A stretch of 64,000 bases of DNA from Symbiodinium microadriaticum (GCA_001939145.1 LSRX01000514.1:236922-300921); one strand, 5' to 3'; counted from the stretch's first letter, positions 37,611 to 47,985 are shown. Notes: a model not told the origin generated them from the letters alone. Numbers and translations: made by a program.

Positions 37611-38062
37611 TTTTAGGTACAGTACTTAGGTTTGGGATAGCATTTTTGTAGCATTTGGGAGGGTATATGACTATTCCTTTCGTCGGTAGTATTCTCTTAC
37701 TTGAACCCTTAGGGTGTAGGTTGCAATGGCTTGGGGTGTAGGGTCCAAACTGTGTACGTAGTAGTGTTCCTTGGGGTTCCTTCTAATATAAATTAGTACA
37801 GCTGCACACCGGAAACCCTATTATCACGATTAAGATCGCTTTTTTGCTTCCTCTTCAAGGTTAGAAAGGCTTTGGGTAGCAACATATACCCAACGGTTCG
37901 TCAAAAGCAGTGTCAGTGTGAACCACTCGTTCTGAACAGCACTCCTTTAGAGGTGCTGCATGCAAAGAACTCAGTGTGCAACCTGATCTCAAGGTGGAGA
38001 GTTTATCTAAGATCTCAGTGTGAATCTCCATGTGCAGTCTGATCTCAAGGTGAAAAATTTAG

Positions 38063-38175
38063 CTACCCAGAGAACCCAATACCCCTAATTAAGGAATGTA
38101 CCTTAAATTATAGGGGCCTTAGTATTATGATTTAAGGTATATTCCTTAATGAAGTGGTATTAGGTTCTCTCGGTA
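38063..38175. mobile_element. Family E inverted-repeat element
   Basis: TACCCAGAGAACCCAATACC ... GTATTAGGTTCTCTCGGTA, TA at both ends. Repeated at 63027-63139. Confidence 0.8.
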
Positions 38176-38599
38176 CATCCACCAACAGTGAGGCCCGGCC
38201 ACTGGTAGATAGCTGTCAGAAGTAGCTTAGTGCCGACGACCCAAGGCACGGACCTAGCTTGGAACTTAGGTTCAGAAGGGCATTTCCACCCACTCATCAG
38301 GCTAGAAGGAAACATACCCCGGAAACAAAACGCGAACGCAGAAACAACTGAAGCTAACGCCCTGATATAGTAGCTTCAACAATGTGTAATACAGTATTCC
38401 TCACTCCGTATTCTATTCAAATTATATCTATAACGCACCCCCAAGAACCTACTCGAAGGATCAAGGCCCCTCAATTCCACACAAAGCCACGAAAGCCCTA
38501 AACCCGTGTCGCTCGTGCCCGTCTCCACGTTGCGACTTCTAGATGCCTAGACCTGTGCGCAGACGGAAAGGGGCGTTTATTAAAAGAGAAGTAACCGGT

Positions 38600-38750
38600 T
38601 CCGAAACCCTAAACCCTAAAACCCCAAAACCCTAAACCCCTAAACCCCTAAACCCTAAACCCCTAAACTCCCAAACTCCTAACCCCTAAACCCTAAACCG
38701 GTTCCGAAACCCTAAACCCTAAACCCTAAACCCCTAAACCCTAAATCCCT
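38600..38750. repeat. CCCTAAA array
   Basis: CCCTAAA/CCCCTAAA units with CCGGTTCCGAAACCCTAAAC repeated twice. The second copy carries 83 bp more at 63715-63797. Confidence 0.9.
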
Positions 38751-38755
38751 ACGAG

Positions 38756-38807
38756 GTTCCGATTCTGCTCCCGGGGCCCCAGATCGACACGCTCGAGGAT
38801 CAACTGG
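38756..38807 (+). CDS. Putative coding exon
   Basis: After CTACGAG the frame reads VPILLPGPQIDTLEDQL, donor GTTCTG at 38808; with no splicing it runs on into a TACTTGGAGG arm and TTTAGGG. Second copy at 63803-63854. Confidence 0.45.
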
Positions 38808-38829
38808 GTTCTGGTGGGTTTGGGCACCC

Positions 38830-39036
38830 TACTTGGAGGGTTTAGGGGTTAGGGTTTAGGAGGGTTTAGGAGGGTTTAGGAGGGTTTAGGGGTTCAGGGT
38901 TTAGGGGTTAAGGTTTAGGGTTTAGGGTTTAGGAGGTTCATGGGACTTAGTAAGTACAGCTATTGGTACCTTGATTAGGGTTGTAGGTACGGCTACTGTT
39001 TTTAACCGTAGTTATTAAGTCCCATGAACCTTTAAG
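38830..39036. mobile_element. Family A-like hairpin with TTTAGGG insert
   Basis: TACTTGGAGGG (family A left tip) is followed by about 95 bp of TTTAGGG units, then inverted arms AGGTTCATGGGACTTAGTAA and TTATTAAGTCCCATGAACCT (38934-39031). Confidence 0.7.
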
Positions 39037-39074
39037 TCAGGCTCTACGGACTCATACTTTGAGGGTTTTGGGCC

Positions 39075-39171
39075 AATGATATAAATCCTGCATTATCCTT
39101 AATAAGGAATGTGCCATAGTTTCCATGGTTTTGGGTCCTTGAGGTCATGCAGGATTTATGTCATCAACAGT
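39075..39171. mobile_element. Family B element
   Basis: AATGATATAAATCCTGCATT ... ATGCAGGATTTATGTCATCA then ACAG|TA. Confidence 0.8.
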
Positions 39172-39736
39172 ATGTCAGTCTGTTGGTCTATATGTTGAGT
39201 CTCAGGGTTACGGGTTGCAAGCACGGGTCTTGGAGGGCTTTGGGGTTTAGGGTTGAGCGCTGGGCAGGTTTTTGGAAGGTTTTATAAATTGTCTGGTGTG
39301 GCTTCAAGGTTAAGGACTGTACAGGTTTAAGATTTTTTTGGGGTTTGGGTGTGGGGGTCTTATAAATAGCCAGACCCCAAGCCCTAAACCCAAATTAAGT
39401 GTACCTTACCTGGGTGCCAAATCTGAAGAAACCCTGCCCCTCCTGGTCTTAACACGGTTTAGGGTCTAGGGTTCAGGCCTAGGGTTCAAAGTGAGAGTTC
39501 AGGATATGGGAACCTGAGTGCTAAACCCGAAATCCTGAGCATTCCAGGTTTATGGGGTTCAATGTCGCCCAAGATGACAGGACATGTCACCCGGGCTCTC
39601 AGTGGAGGTGGGCCGACGACTGGGTTGAGGGCTGTGCCTATGTAGCATTTGATGCCCGTTACTTTGGAAGCAGGGCTTAAGATCAAGAGTGTCTAGGTTT
39701 TAGGGTTTTAGCTCGTAGGTTGTTATGTCTTGGTTT

Positions 39737-39864
39737 GTACCCAGAGAACCCAATACCCCTTAATTAAATTAAGGAATAGACCTCAAACTCTAGGCGCCTT
39801 AATATTCTATGATTTATATAAGGCATATATTCCTTCATTAAAGGGGTATTGGGTTCTCTGGGTA
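39737..39864. mobile_element. Family E inverted-repeat element
   Basis: GTACCCAGAGAACCCAATAC ... GTATTGGGTTCTCTGGGTA, TA at both ends. Confidence 0.85.
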
Positions 39865-40118
39865 CCGACTCTGGACTGCATGGTATTTTGAACATCGAGC
39901 TTAAGGCATTTTGTCTTGCTGCTCCATTTTTTCAAGCACTACACTGCAGCACACCTGCGGCGCAAGCCTCTGCATGCACCAAGCCGGACCAAGCCCCGAA
40001 CCCCAAGCCCTTGAAATTGGTTTAGGGTTTAGCGTTTAGGGAAACTATGAAAAAATTAGGGAAACCATGAAACATTAAAGGCAGTATAAGGCAGTTTTCT
40101 GCCGCCAAATCATATCAG

Positions 40119-40314
40119 GAGCGACACGTGAGCGGCTCCCTTGAGACTCTTGACTCAGCCACGCCTGGCTTGAAATATGGGTTTCCTTTGCTTCCGATGT
40201 CAACCGGAGCGCGCCGGCGTGCAAGCGAAAAGTCTTGGAGAGGTGAGGTTTCATCTAAGAGGAGGAACCCTGAGCAGCAATCTCTCCTTGAAGTCCCTAC
40301 CCATAGGCTCCTTA
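40119..40314 (+). CDS. Putative exon ending in a family C element
   Basis: After CATATCAG the frame reads ERHVSGSLETLDSATPGLKY, GFPLLPMSTGARRRASEKSW, RGEVSSKRRNPEQQSLLEVP, then enters element C (from 40298). If GTAGTT at 40315 is the donor and CTGAG (before 40376) the acceptor, the frame continues AYGYVLKQKSVFSCKKKSL to a TGA. Without splicing an open frame also runs through the element to 40458. The upstream 60 residues are well supported by composition; what follows is not settled. Confidence 0.5.
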
Positions 40315-40391
40315 GTAGTTCCTTTTTGGGATTACCTTATAGGATTCTAAATATGAACCATAAACAGGAACTACTGAGGAGCCTATGGGTA
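40298..40391. mobile_element. Family C element inside a reading frame
   Basis: TACCCATAGGCTCCTTAGTA ... ACTACTGAGGAGCCTATGGG then TA; near-perfect arms, TA both sides. Confidence 0.85.
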
Positions 40392-40529
40392 TGTTTTAAA
40401 ACAAAAGAGCGTCTTTTCATGCAAAAAGAAATCTCTCTCAACCAACACCGTAAGCCGTGAAGCTCTCCACACTAAGTTGCCGAGGTCTTGAAGACCCGGC
40501 TGTCCCCCTGGCCTCCCGAATCCCGTTCT

Positions 40530-40650
40530 TCAGGGTTTAGGGTTTTAGGGTTTTAGGGTTTAGGGTTTTAGGGTTTAGGGTTTAAGGGTTTTAGGGTTTT
40601 TAGGGGTTTAGGGTTTAGGGTTTTAGGGTTTAGGGTTTAGGGTTTAGTTT
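40530..40650. repeat. TTTAGGG/TTTTAGGG array
   Basis: A fairly pure G-rich array. Confidence 0.95.
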
Positions 40651-41124
40651 TGTGGATTCACTGAGGTTCCTGGTGGTACCCTAGTTGTTCCCCCTATCTA
40701 CTGTGGTGTCTCTTCACGGCAGAAACCGGGCACCCGAAGCTTTAACACCCGGAACCTTACATCCCCAAACTCTGAGGCAATTGAAACCTTCACAAGTCCC
40801 TGCCTAAAACACTTTGATAAACCTTGGAAGAAGCCCATAACTAACCCTAAGCACTAAAACCTACACCCAAAACCCTGCAAGAAACTTAAAAACAACTCAA
40901 AACGGAGCAGATTGAGGCTCGGTGTCTGGTTCCCGGCGAGTAAGTGGCTCCCTTCAACACGTCCCTGACGGTTATTGGGTTTCATCAGGTTTTAAAAGGA
41001 CGTAGGGCGTAGGTTTTTGTTTTCGGGTTTCATAGGGGTTAGGTTTCGTTCGGAGTTTATTGCTATTCAGGGTGTACAGTATCTTGTACGACAGGGATTA
41101 TAAACCTTACACCCTCAACCCCCT

Positions 41125-41225
41125 AAGCCGAAAACCCTAACCCCCAAACCCTAGCCCCTAAGGCCCTAAACACTAAACCCCTAAACCCTAAACCCCTAAA
41201 CCCTAAACCTTAACGTAACTAACCC
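41125..41225. repeat. CCCTAAA array
   Basis: Degenerate CCCTAAAC units preceding the 41260 island. Confidence 0.9.
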
Positions 41226-41259
41226 TGAGCCGAAAACCCCGTAAACCTACGCCATGCAG

Positions 41260-41358
41260 GTCGGATCCGCGATTCTGTGCCAGCTTCGGGGCGTCAACTT
41301 CGGCACGGCTGGCAATGGGAAGATTCAGGCCACCATCCGTAGGGCTCTCTACTTGGAG
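41260..41358 (+). CDS. Putative 99-bp coding exon
   Basis: Thirty-three codons in phase 0 from GCCATGCAG: VGSAILCQLRGVNFGTAGNG then KIQATIRRALYLE, ending at the donor GTTTAGGG. The final codons (TACTTGGAG) match the left tip of family A, so the exon end may derive from an element. Function unknown. Confidence 0.55.
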
Positions 41359-41465
41359 GTTTAGGGTTTAGGGTTTGGGAGTTTAGGGGTTTAGGGGTTC
41401 AGGGGTTTAGGGTTTAGTGTTTAGGGGTTTAGGGTTTAGGGTTTAGGGTTTAGGGTTTAAGTTAG
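41359..41465. repeat. TTTAGGG array
   Basis: Begins exactly at the donor of the preceding exon. Confidence 0.95.
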
Positions 41466-41478
41466 GCTTTTCGCTTCT

Positions 41479-41655
41479 ACTTGGAGGGTTTAGGGGGACT
41501 TAGCAAGTAGGTAATAAGTAGAGGTATGAGTACCCTGTTTAAGGTTTAGGGATTAGGGGTTCAAGGTTTAGGGTTTAGGGTTTTGGGGGTTTAGGGTTTA
41601 GGGCCCGTATCTCTCTAAGATAACACCTTGCCAAGTCCCCCGAAACCCTCCAAGT
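41479..41655. mobile_element. Family A element invaded by TTTAGGG
   Basis: TACTTGGAGGG ... CCCTCCAAGTA, TA at both ends; TTTAGGG units occupy about 41541-41605 inside the loop, and one unit lies in the left arm. Confidence 0.8.
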
Positions 41656-41694
41656 ACGGTACAGGCTTGAGGTGTGTCGGGTTATGTTTGACTC

Positions 41695-41760
41695 AGACCC
41701 TAAACCCTAAACCCTAAAACCCTAAACCCTAATCCCTAAACCCTAAACCCTAAACCCGGA
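41695..41760. repeat. CCCTAAA array
   Basis: Nearly pure CCCTAAA before the 41762 island. Confidence 0.95.
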
Positions 41761-41761
41761 G

Positions 41762-41837
41762 TTCCGCCCCAAGATGGCCTGGTGGCCCAGTGCTTTCGCC
41801 GCAGCTTCCAAGGCGTTGAGATCGCCGCCTTGTTGCG
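41762..41837 (+). CDS. Putative coding exon
   Basis: Frame VPPQDGLVAQCFRRSFQGVE then IAALLR; donor GTTGGG at 41838, acceptor CCGGAG. A second frame (MAWWPSAFAAASK) is also open. CCCTAAA upstream, TTTAGGG downstream. Confidence 0.4.
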
Positions 41838-41849
41838 GTTGGGGGCTTA

Positions 41850-42060
41850 GAGGTTTAGGGGTTTAGGGCTTAGGGCTTAGGGCTTAGAGGTTTAGGGTAG
41901 GGTTTAGGTTTACGGTTTAGGGTTTAGGGGTTTAGGGCTTTAGGGCTTTAGGGCTTTAGGGCTCTAGGGGTTTGGGGGCTTAGGGCTTAGGGTTTAGGGC
42001 TTTAGGCGTTTAGGGATTTAGGGTTTGGGGTTAACGGCTTAGGGTTCAGGGTTTAGGGCG
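41850..42060. repeat. TTTAGGG/GCTTTAGG array
   Basis: Degenerate G-rich array with a GGGCTTTAGGGCTTTAGGG sub-repeat. Confidence 0.9.
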
Positions 42061-42195
42061 TTGCACAAAACGAGTTTCGGGCTTAACGTTAAAGATTTTG
42101 GCTTGGCTTTGATGCAGGGCTCTGCATCAGGTCTGGGCCTTGATTTCAAGGGTACTACGGACTCTGGCTCGGGCGCACAGCGCCTTAGCTACATT

Positions 42196-42296
42196 GGGGG
42201 GGGTCCCTTTTTAGATCTCCAATATAGCACGGCACCCCTATAATAAGGAGCCTAAAAAAAAGAGACCCTAGTTTAGAGAACAGAACTACCCATATT
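42196..42296. mobile_element. Family F element, left tip lost
   Basis: GGTCCCTTTTTAGATCTCCA ... TTTAGAGAACAGAACTACCC. Confidence 0.65.
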
Positions 42297-42524
42297 ATGG
42301 GAAATTAAGTGCTTCAAGACGAGGTCTGAAGTTGAGGTTTGGGATTTAGGCTTCTAGGCTGCGCCTGCGGGGCTTAAGGGATCCTTATAGACGGTTTAGG
42401 GTTTAGGGTTTAGGGTGGGTTTAAGGTGTAGGGGCTCAGGTTGGTTAGCAGCAATCCAAGACTCGTGCTTCGCCGATTTAGCCTGGGCGCCTTGGCGCGA
42501 ACTTAGGCTCAAGCCTTGGGCCAC

Positions 42525-42715
42525 TCCAACCCTAAACCCTAAACCCCTAAACTCCTAAACACCCTAGACCTAAACCCTCAAACCCTGAACTCCTAAACCC
42601 TAAAACCCTAAACCTTATAAACCCGAAGCCCTAAACCCTAAGACCCTAAACCCTAAACCCCTCAACCCCTCAACCCCTAAACCCTGAAACCCTGAACTCC
42701 TAAACCCCTAAACTC
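42525..42715. repeat. CCCTAAA array
   Basis: Degenerate CCCTAAAC/CTCCTAAAC before the 42718 island. Confidence 0.9.
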
Positions 42716-42717
42716 CA

Positions 42718-42779
42718 CCTGTCGAGCTGACGCCCTGGGTCCTGAACATGGCGCTGCTGAAGCCCTGGTTGAACAACCC
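42718..42779 (+). CDS. Putative coding exon at an assembly join
   Basis: Frame VELTPWVLNMALLKPWLNN runs into a C-run and the single N at 42787, so the 3' end cannot be read. Confidence 0.4.
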
Positions 42780-42787
42780 CCCCCCCN

Positions 42788-42862
42788 CGATAATAAGGAA
42801 TGAACCATAATTCCCATAGCTTAGGGTCCTTAAGGTATTGCAGGATTTATACCATCAACAGG
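42788..42862. mobile_element. Family B element cut by N
   Basis: The right part (GCAGGATTTATACCATCAAC then AGG) is present; the left arm is missing at the N. Confidence 0.75.
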
Positions 42863-42946
42863 CATGGAGAGGGGGTGCAGCAACGGCCTGGAGGCCGGTA
42901 AGCACCAGGCGCTGCAGCTTCTAAGCCGCACAAGCCTAAACCAAGA

Positions 42947-43057
42947 ACCCGGAGAACCCAATACCCCTGAATTAAGGAGTATACCTTAAAGTATAGGGGC
43001 CTTGATATTATGATTTAAGGTATATTCCGTAATTAAGGGGTATTGGGCTTTCTGGGG
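42947..43057. mobile_element. Family E inverted-repeat element
   Basis: ACCCGGAGAACCCAATACCC ... GGGGTATTGGGCTTTCTGGG. Confidence 0.8.
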
Positions 43058-43099
43058 AACCCAAGCCATTCTGAAACCGAGGTACATGCAAAGCAAAAA

Positions 43100-43290
43100 C
43101 CTAAATCCCAAACCCCCCCCAATTCCCTAAACCCTTAACCCTATAACCCTAGAGCCCTCCTCCTTTCGACAACAACTTAAATCCCAAACCCCAAATTCCC
43201 TAAACCCTGAAGCCTATAGCCCTAGAGCCCTCCTCCTTTCGACAACAACTTAAGCCCCAAACCCCTAAATTTCCTAGAACCTAAACCCTA
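43100..43290. repeat. About 73-bp tandem duplication
   Basis: CTAGAGCCCTCCTCCTTTCG followed by ACAACAACTTAA occurs at 43149 and 43222 in CCCTAAA-like surroundings. Confidence 0.8.
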
Positions 43291-43331
43291 AAGCCTATAA
43301 CACGAAAGCCTTGAACCCCAAAATGCTAAAG

Positions 43332-43406
43332 GAGACGACTTGGCATCGCTCTACCCGGATCCTCCGACAAACAGCAGCCCTGGCCTTGGCTGGGGCTTGA
43401 AGCTTT
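43332..43406 (+). CDS. Putative coding exon
   Basis: After TGCTAAAG one frame reads GDDLASLYPDPPTNSSPGLG then WGLKL, donor GTTTAGGG at 43407. Another frame (ETTWHRSTRILRQTAALAL) is also open. Confidence 0.4.
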
Positions 43407-43436
43407 GTTTAGGGTTTAGGGTCTGGGGTTTGGGGT

Positions 43437-43534
43437 TTACCTGGGGATCCCAAAACCTATTGCTTTTAGGGGTTAGACCCTATAATTTGAGGAGTCATAG
43501 CCTACTATTTTGTAGGGTTTGGGGATACCCGAAA
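43437..43534. mobile_element. Family N inverted-repeat element
   Basis: TTACCTGGGGATCCCAAAAC ... GTAGGGTTTGGGGATACCC. Confidence 0.75.
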
Positions 43535-44389
43535 CCGTAAACCCTAAACCCTAGACCGGGTAGGGTCTAGGGCCTTGGGTGTGGGGTTTAAGGTTTAGGG
43601 TCTAGGGTCTTGGACGCTCTCGGCTGCCTCCTATAAGGACCAAGATACCCCGAACTCGAGGAATTTGTGGGGGAATTCCTGGGAATTTCTGTGCCTTTAG
43701 AGGAATTTCCGTGGTTCCTTTCAGGGCTCTAGAAGGGGTGTTTTAGGATTTTAGTTTCGGGGCCTTAATAATTTGGAACAGGGCTCGGGGGTGAAGTACA
43801 ATCTAAGTATAACAAGGAACCCTAAGGCCTACCCAGTTCCTTGTGGTCACTGGGAGTAAGTTGCGTGCATTGGGTATAACAAGGATATGTAAGGCATCTA
43901 GAGAGTCGAAGGTTGCAGAGTTTACGTCAGAAGGGGAAGAATTTCATTGGACACAGAGGCTAGGAAGCACATAAACAAGGACTCCTGAAGCCTACCTGCC
44001 TATAGGGGTATGAACCTCAATCTCAGAACCGATCTTGCAGCAGCAGCCTTCAAACAAAAAGATGCCGGCAACAAGCCACAGCATGTCACAACAGCACCGC
44101 CCAAAACGAAGCAACGAACAGGACACAACCAAAGAGAGACGACATAATACCATATGGTCGTATGGGTCCATGTACCCTGGCCCTTACGCACATCTAATAG
44201 GGTACTTCAAAGCATTGTAAGTTTCGACTAGATGAGGCTATATGGATACATGGACATTTTGGGGAGAGGCGAACCAGTCACTAAAGCCTAAGCCCTAAAC
44301 CCTAAACCCCAAACCCTAACTCTTAACCCTAAACCTCCATTAGAGGGAGTTTAGGGCTTCAAGGGTTTAGGGTTGCCCTTTGTTCCCAG

Positions 44390-44451
44390 AGCTCCGAGGC
44401 GAGGGTGCGGTCGATGTGGTGGTGCCAATTCCGGCTACCTGGGCTCTGGAG
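44390..44451 (+). CDS. Putative coding exon
   Basis: After TTGTTCCCAG the frame reads LRGEGAVDVVVPIPATWALE; donor GTTTAT at 44452. Function unknown. Confidence 0.5.
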
Positions 44452-44748
44452 GTTTATCTTTTCCTTTTTTGAGGATGGGGTGGGAGGGAGTTGGGAGAGG
44501 CCCTAAAGCCCTAAATCCCTAAACCCAAAACCCTAAAAGGGGATCTAGGTTTCGGATGCCTTTTTCTCTTTTGTTCTTGGGGTGCGAGGGTGGGGAAGGT
44601 TGTCAGTCATTAGGATGATAGGGTTGTTCGTTGTACAGTCAGCTCTGGAGATGTTGGGCGTTTGTTGTTTCGCTCTGGTGGTTGAGGGTGTATTTCGAAG
44701 GCTTGGGATTTAGGTCTGCTGTGAAGTTGCCTTTGAAGTCAGGTCCGA

Positions 44749-45111
44749 ATGTTCAGGCTGAGATATTTCGGGTCTGATGTGGCCTTAAGCCCCAAACCAA
44801 CACGAAATGTTAGTCTTTTCATCGCCGCATCGCTATCATGTCAGCCTCTTTCCGTCATCACCAACATCGGCAACAAGCTTCATCCAGAGTGCAAGGTTGA
44901 AAACTTGTTGTTGAAACAAATTGGGTCTAGAGGTACAGAGCGAGGCCTTCCTGAAAGGGTTTCCGAACCTGTGAAACTTCTTTCCGAATTTCTAGCCAAC
45001 ATGCCAGCAAGAGAGGTTTGGGGTGTTTTTGGGGTAAAGGCGCCGGGTGCAAGTCTCGAAGTCACCAAGACTCCGAGTTTGGAAGGCCCAGACATGACCA
45101 ATGAGGTTTAG
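44749..45111 (+). CDS. Long open frame, uncertain coding
   Basis: About 120 codons stay open (for example NIGNKLHPECKVENLLLKQI, LPERVSEPVKLLSEFLANMP), free of telomere-like repeats until a TTTAGGG unit at the end. No splice sites or domains identified; possibly one or more exons of an unknown gene. Confidence 0.3.
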   Translation: MFRLRYFGSDVALSPKPTRNVSLFIAASLSCQPLSVITNIGNKLHPECKVENLLLKQIGSRGTERGLPERVSEPVKLLSEFLANMPAREVWGVFGVKAPGASLEVTKTPSLEGPDMTNEV

Positions 45112-45119
45112 GGTTTAGG

Positions 45120-45380
45120 GTTTCCAGCCCAAAGTTGCCAGAATTCCCAAATTCGGAGGTGCCGAGAGAAGCTCAAAATGGCCAAAGGTCCTGAAAGACA
45201 AAAAAGTGCCCCAATGTGCGGAAAATGGGTGTGGAAGGGGGAGGGGTTGCAATGGCCGGGTATGGCAAGCACTCCCAAACTTAGGGAAATGGTCGAAAGG
45301 GGCCATACGCAACTGCCAACACTCAGCAACTTAGGGGAGGAGGGTTGCAAGGGCCAAAACTCCCGATTTGAGATGGGCTG
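45120..45380 (+). repeat. Imperfect about 110-bp repeats
   Basis: Similar blocks TTGCCAGAATTCCCAAATTC (45135), TTGCAATGGCCGGGTATGGC (45247) and TTGCAAGGGCCAAAACTCCC (45345), each followed by AAATGG/GGCC-rich sequence. Open in several frames; coding status unknown. Confidence 0.4.
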
Positions 45381-45790
45381 GCATCCCGGGTCCCTGGCAC
45401 CGTTTTTTTACAGCGCTGTCGGAGCTTGCCAAGACAATCCGGAACACGGATTGCCCTGTCCAGACTCGTGACAAGCACAAGAGAAGAGAGTGACACAGGT
45501 GCCTAGTTAGCTAGTTCAAAGCAAGGTCTGCAGCGCAGGACTCGAAGTGTAAATGTAGATGTTGCCTGGGCTGGAGGAGCCATGGGCGTTTCCAGCTTTG
45601 CAGATTTCGGGATTTTTGGGCTTCCCAAGACCACCAAATTTCGGAAACAGTTTTAATGGCTATAAGCCGTCAACCCTAAACCCTAAAGCCCCTCCAAGAC
45701 CACCAACTTTTGTAAGCCCTAAACCCCAGATCCTAAACCCTGAAACCCTAAACCCTGACACTTTAAGGTTTGGCTCACCCTTGGGAGCAG

Positions 45791-45860
45791 CGCTACATCG
45801 GCATCAGAGGCTCGGAGGGACTTGGTGTCTGCTGTCACCGGAAATCTAGACAGCCCTACG
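45791..45860 (+). CDS. Putative exon ending at a family B element
   Basis: After GGGAGCAG the frame reads ATSASEARRDLVSAVTGNLD then SPT, ending at ACG|GTTGAT exactly as in the 30231 exon. The right end of this element lacks the CAG acceptor (CATCAACCCTC), so the 3' splice site is not found. Confidence 0.5.
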
Positions 45861-45959
45861 GTTGATGATATAAATCCTGCATTACCTTAAGGGCCCTAAA
45901 CGATGGGAATTATGGTATAGTCCTTATTATGGGTGATGCAGGATTTTCTATCATCAACC
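45859..45959. mobile_element. Family B element, long perfect arms
   Basis: GGTTGATGATATAAATCCTG ... ATGCAGGATTTTCTATCATC then AACC. The core lies in the opposite orientation to most copies. Confidence 0.85.
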
Positions 45960-45993
45960 CTCGGATTTAGGGGTTTAGGGCATTTGGGGTTGG

Positions 45994-46194
45994 GTGCACT
46001 TGAACCCCAAGGCACTTGCCTGTTTAAAGGAGTTCTACAAGGAAAATACAATAAGGAGCTCAAAGCAGGCAAGTTTTCTGGGGTTCATGGAGGGCTTCGG
46101 ACTCATACTTTGGTTTCCATTGGAAATAGGGAAAACGCTGCACCCCAGTACAAGGTCCATGTATTCTCACGTACCTATAAAACATATGCTATGA
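45994..46194 (+). CDS. Possible coding segment
   Basis: Open frame HLNPKALACLKEFYKENTIR then SSKQASFLGFMEGFGLILWF to a TGA at 46192. Part (46013-46072) resembles a hairpin-element arm also seen at 56036, so coding status is doubtful. Confidence 0.3.
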   Translation: MHLNPKALACLKEFYKENTIRSSKQASFLGFMEGFGLILWFPLEIGKTLHPSTRSMYSHVPIKHML

Positions 46195-46733
46195 GCCTTA
46201 CTACCAGGGCAGGAGCCACTGGAAGCAGGAAGTAGCAAGTATACACTGTCTATTTACATGGGCCCTCTGGGCCCGTACCCTTCAAGCATGAACTGAAATC
46301 CTACACCCACTATCTTAACACCCGAAACACATACGAATATGTCTCAACCCAAGTCACAGGCTGTCCTTGCAAGAGACCTCAGTCCCAGATTGCATATCCA
46401 TCAGCTACGATAGGAGCCTCAAGTATCAACACGTGGAGTAGGTTGTGGGTGGTAGAAACATGTCACAAGGGCCTTGTGCCACTAACTATTCCGACACCTG
46501 AAATTGTGCCGCAAGTTTACTCCCGAATAGCGGGGTTGTGAAGGAAGCAAAACTCCTGTATGTCCGAAGATAACCCTATAGTACGTCAGAAGAAACCCGC
46601 AACTCCCTCATGATTGCAACAAAAACCTATAAAGCTCCGTAGAAACCCTTTTAAGTTCCTGTAACAATCTAGGGAAACGTGCAAATTCCCATAAAACCGT
46701 GAAGGACCTTCTACAAGCTCCGTATACCCGCAG
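46195..46733. other. No feature recognised
   Basis: About 540 bp of mixed-composition DNA without telomere-like arrays, clear exons or hairpin elements. Confidence 0.6.
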
Positions 46734-46811
46734 GATTGCGAGCCACTAGCGGCGAACTGGACTTCTCATGCAGTGCACCTGCTTCCGTGTCCCTTGGGGC
46801 AGACTTGGAGG
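46734..46811 (+). CDS. Putative 78-bp coding exon
   Basis: After CCCGCAG, 26 codons: DCEPLAANWTSHAVHLLPCP then LGQTWR, ending at the donor GTTTAGGG (46812). Sequon NWT and paired cysteines suit an extracellular protein. The last codons (ACTTGGAGG) again match the family A tip. Confidence 0.5.
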
Positions 46812-46880
46812 GTTTAGGGTTTTATGGTTTTAGGGTTTAGGGTTTAGGGTTTTAGGGTTAGGGTTTAGGGTTTAGGGGCC
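46812..46880. repeat. TTTAGGG array
   Basis: Starts at the donor. A further open segment, RLEVEYYDSLTVPG, follows near 46888-46930 but has no clear splice sites. Confidence 0.9.
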
Positions 46881-47279
46881 AAAGGACCCGCTTGGAGGTG
46901 GAGTACTACGACTCTCTGACTGTGCCGGGATAACTATACCAGAGTATACACCAAAACCGCAATCCATTTATTAATAGGTCCTGCATTACGCTCGATTTGA
47001 GTAGCTAGAGTGCTTGATTAGGAGACTTTGGTGTACCGGAAGGGATAAAGCACCTTCGAGGTTGGAGGAGTGTGACAGGAAGGACCACTAAGGCGCAAAG
47101 GCAACTCGCACCCGTGGACAGTTGCAAACACCAGAACGGAATGATTACCACATAAGGAGCGCAAACGAGGAGATGGCGTAGATGACACCGATGATTCATG
47201 CCACAAGTCATCCTAATCTCAGTCAAGAAACACGCAGAGCCTCAACTTCTAGCGGCTCTAGCACGAAGCAGATCTTCAG

Positions 47280-47352
47280 GCAGAGCTGGGCAGTTCCGCC
47301 AGAACATCACCAATGACAACTGCACGGACTGTGCGCCGGGATGGTATACACC
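47280..47352 (+). CDS. Putative exon, GCC2/ephrin-receptor-like module
   Basis: After ATCTTCAG the frame reads GQFRQNITNDNCTDCAPGWY then T; possible GTTGCA donor at 47353 (the frame continues VAGG). C-x2-C-x-P-G-x-Y is the start of GCC2/GCC3 or ephrin-receptor-like cysteine repeats of surface proteins. A sequon NIT is present. Likely partner of the 51393 exon. Confidence 0.55.
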
Positions 47353-47398
47353 CGTTGCAGGCGGCTTGTTATTTGAGGGCGGCATGTTTGTTTGTTTC

Positions 47399-47432
47399 TG
47401 TCTGTGTGTGTGTGTGTGTCTGTGTGTGTGTG
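47399..47432. repeat. (TG)n microsatellite
   Basis: TG dinucleotide run with one TC. Confidence 0.95.
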
Positions 47433-47857
47433 TACTTGGCTTTCTTGTATTATGACTCTCTGCAGGAGGGCAAGCTTGTGAGGCTTAGACTTCGACTTCT
47501 TGGGCTGTGGGCTCAGGGTCAAGGACTTCCCACGGTGTTCCAACATACTTGGCACTCGAAGGGATACACGGACTTCAGGTTCTTAGCCTTCTGATTCTAG
47601 GCATGGTCATGTGATCTTGGCGGAGTTGTCCTCATTTGAAGCGTATGTGGAGATCGTCAGATCTGGGGACGGTCTAGCCCGAGGCAAGAACCCCAATCTG
47701 TTAACCCTAAATGCTATAACTCCCATAACCCCTATAAACACCCTCAGCCTACGACCTCCAAACGTACACATAGGGGTCTTAATGCTTAGAATAGGGTTCT
47801 AGGGCCGACAATACTATACTTAGAAATAAGGAACCCCCCCAAAAAAAAAGAGTATTC

Positions 47858-47959
47858 GGGTAGTTCTCTAAACTAGGGACCCTGTTTAGGTCCCCCAAAT
47901 AGAACGGCACCCTTATAAAAGGATCCTTACAAGGGACCCTGCTTCAGGGGACTACCCAT
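47858..47959. mobile_element. Family F inverted-repeat element
   Basis: GGGTAGTTCTCTAAACTAGG ... CCCTGCTTCAGGGGACTACCC without its last base. Confidence 0.75.
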
Positions 47960-47985
47960 TTGGTAATATTTAGGCCCCACAACGT

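Larger units (their letters stand above)
33611..38953. repeat. First copy of a 5.3-kb duplicated block
   Basis: Matches 58575-64000 with offset 24964 up to 38750, then offset 25047 after an 83-bp gap. Every stretch compared by eye is identical, including an 11-C run and the CG dinucleotide tract. The block may extend beyond the window in the second copy. Confidence 0.95.

Noticed and set aside
45108..45350. Minus-strand 80-codon frame (Phe/Pro/His-rich)
   Set aside because: Antisense to imperfect repeats, no splice sites, composition explained by the CCCAAA-rich opposite strand.
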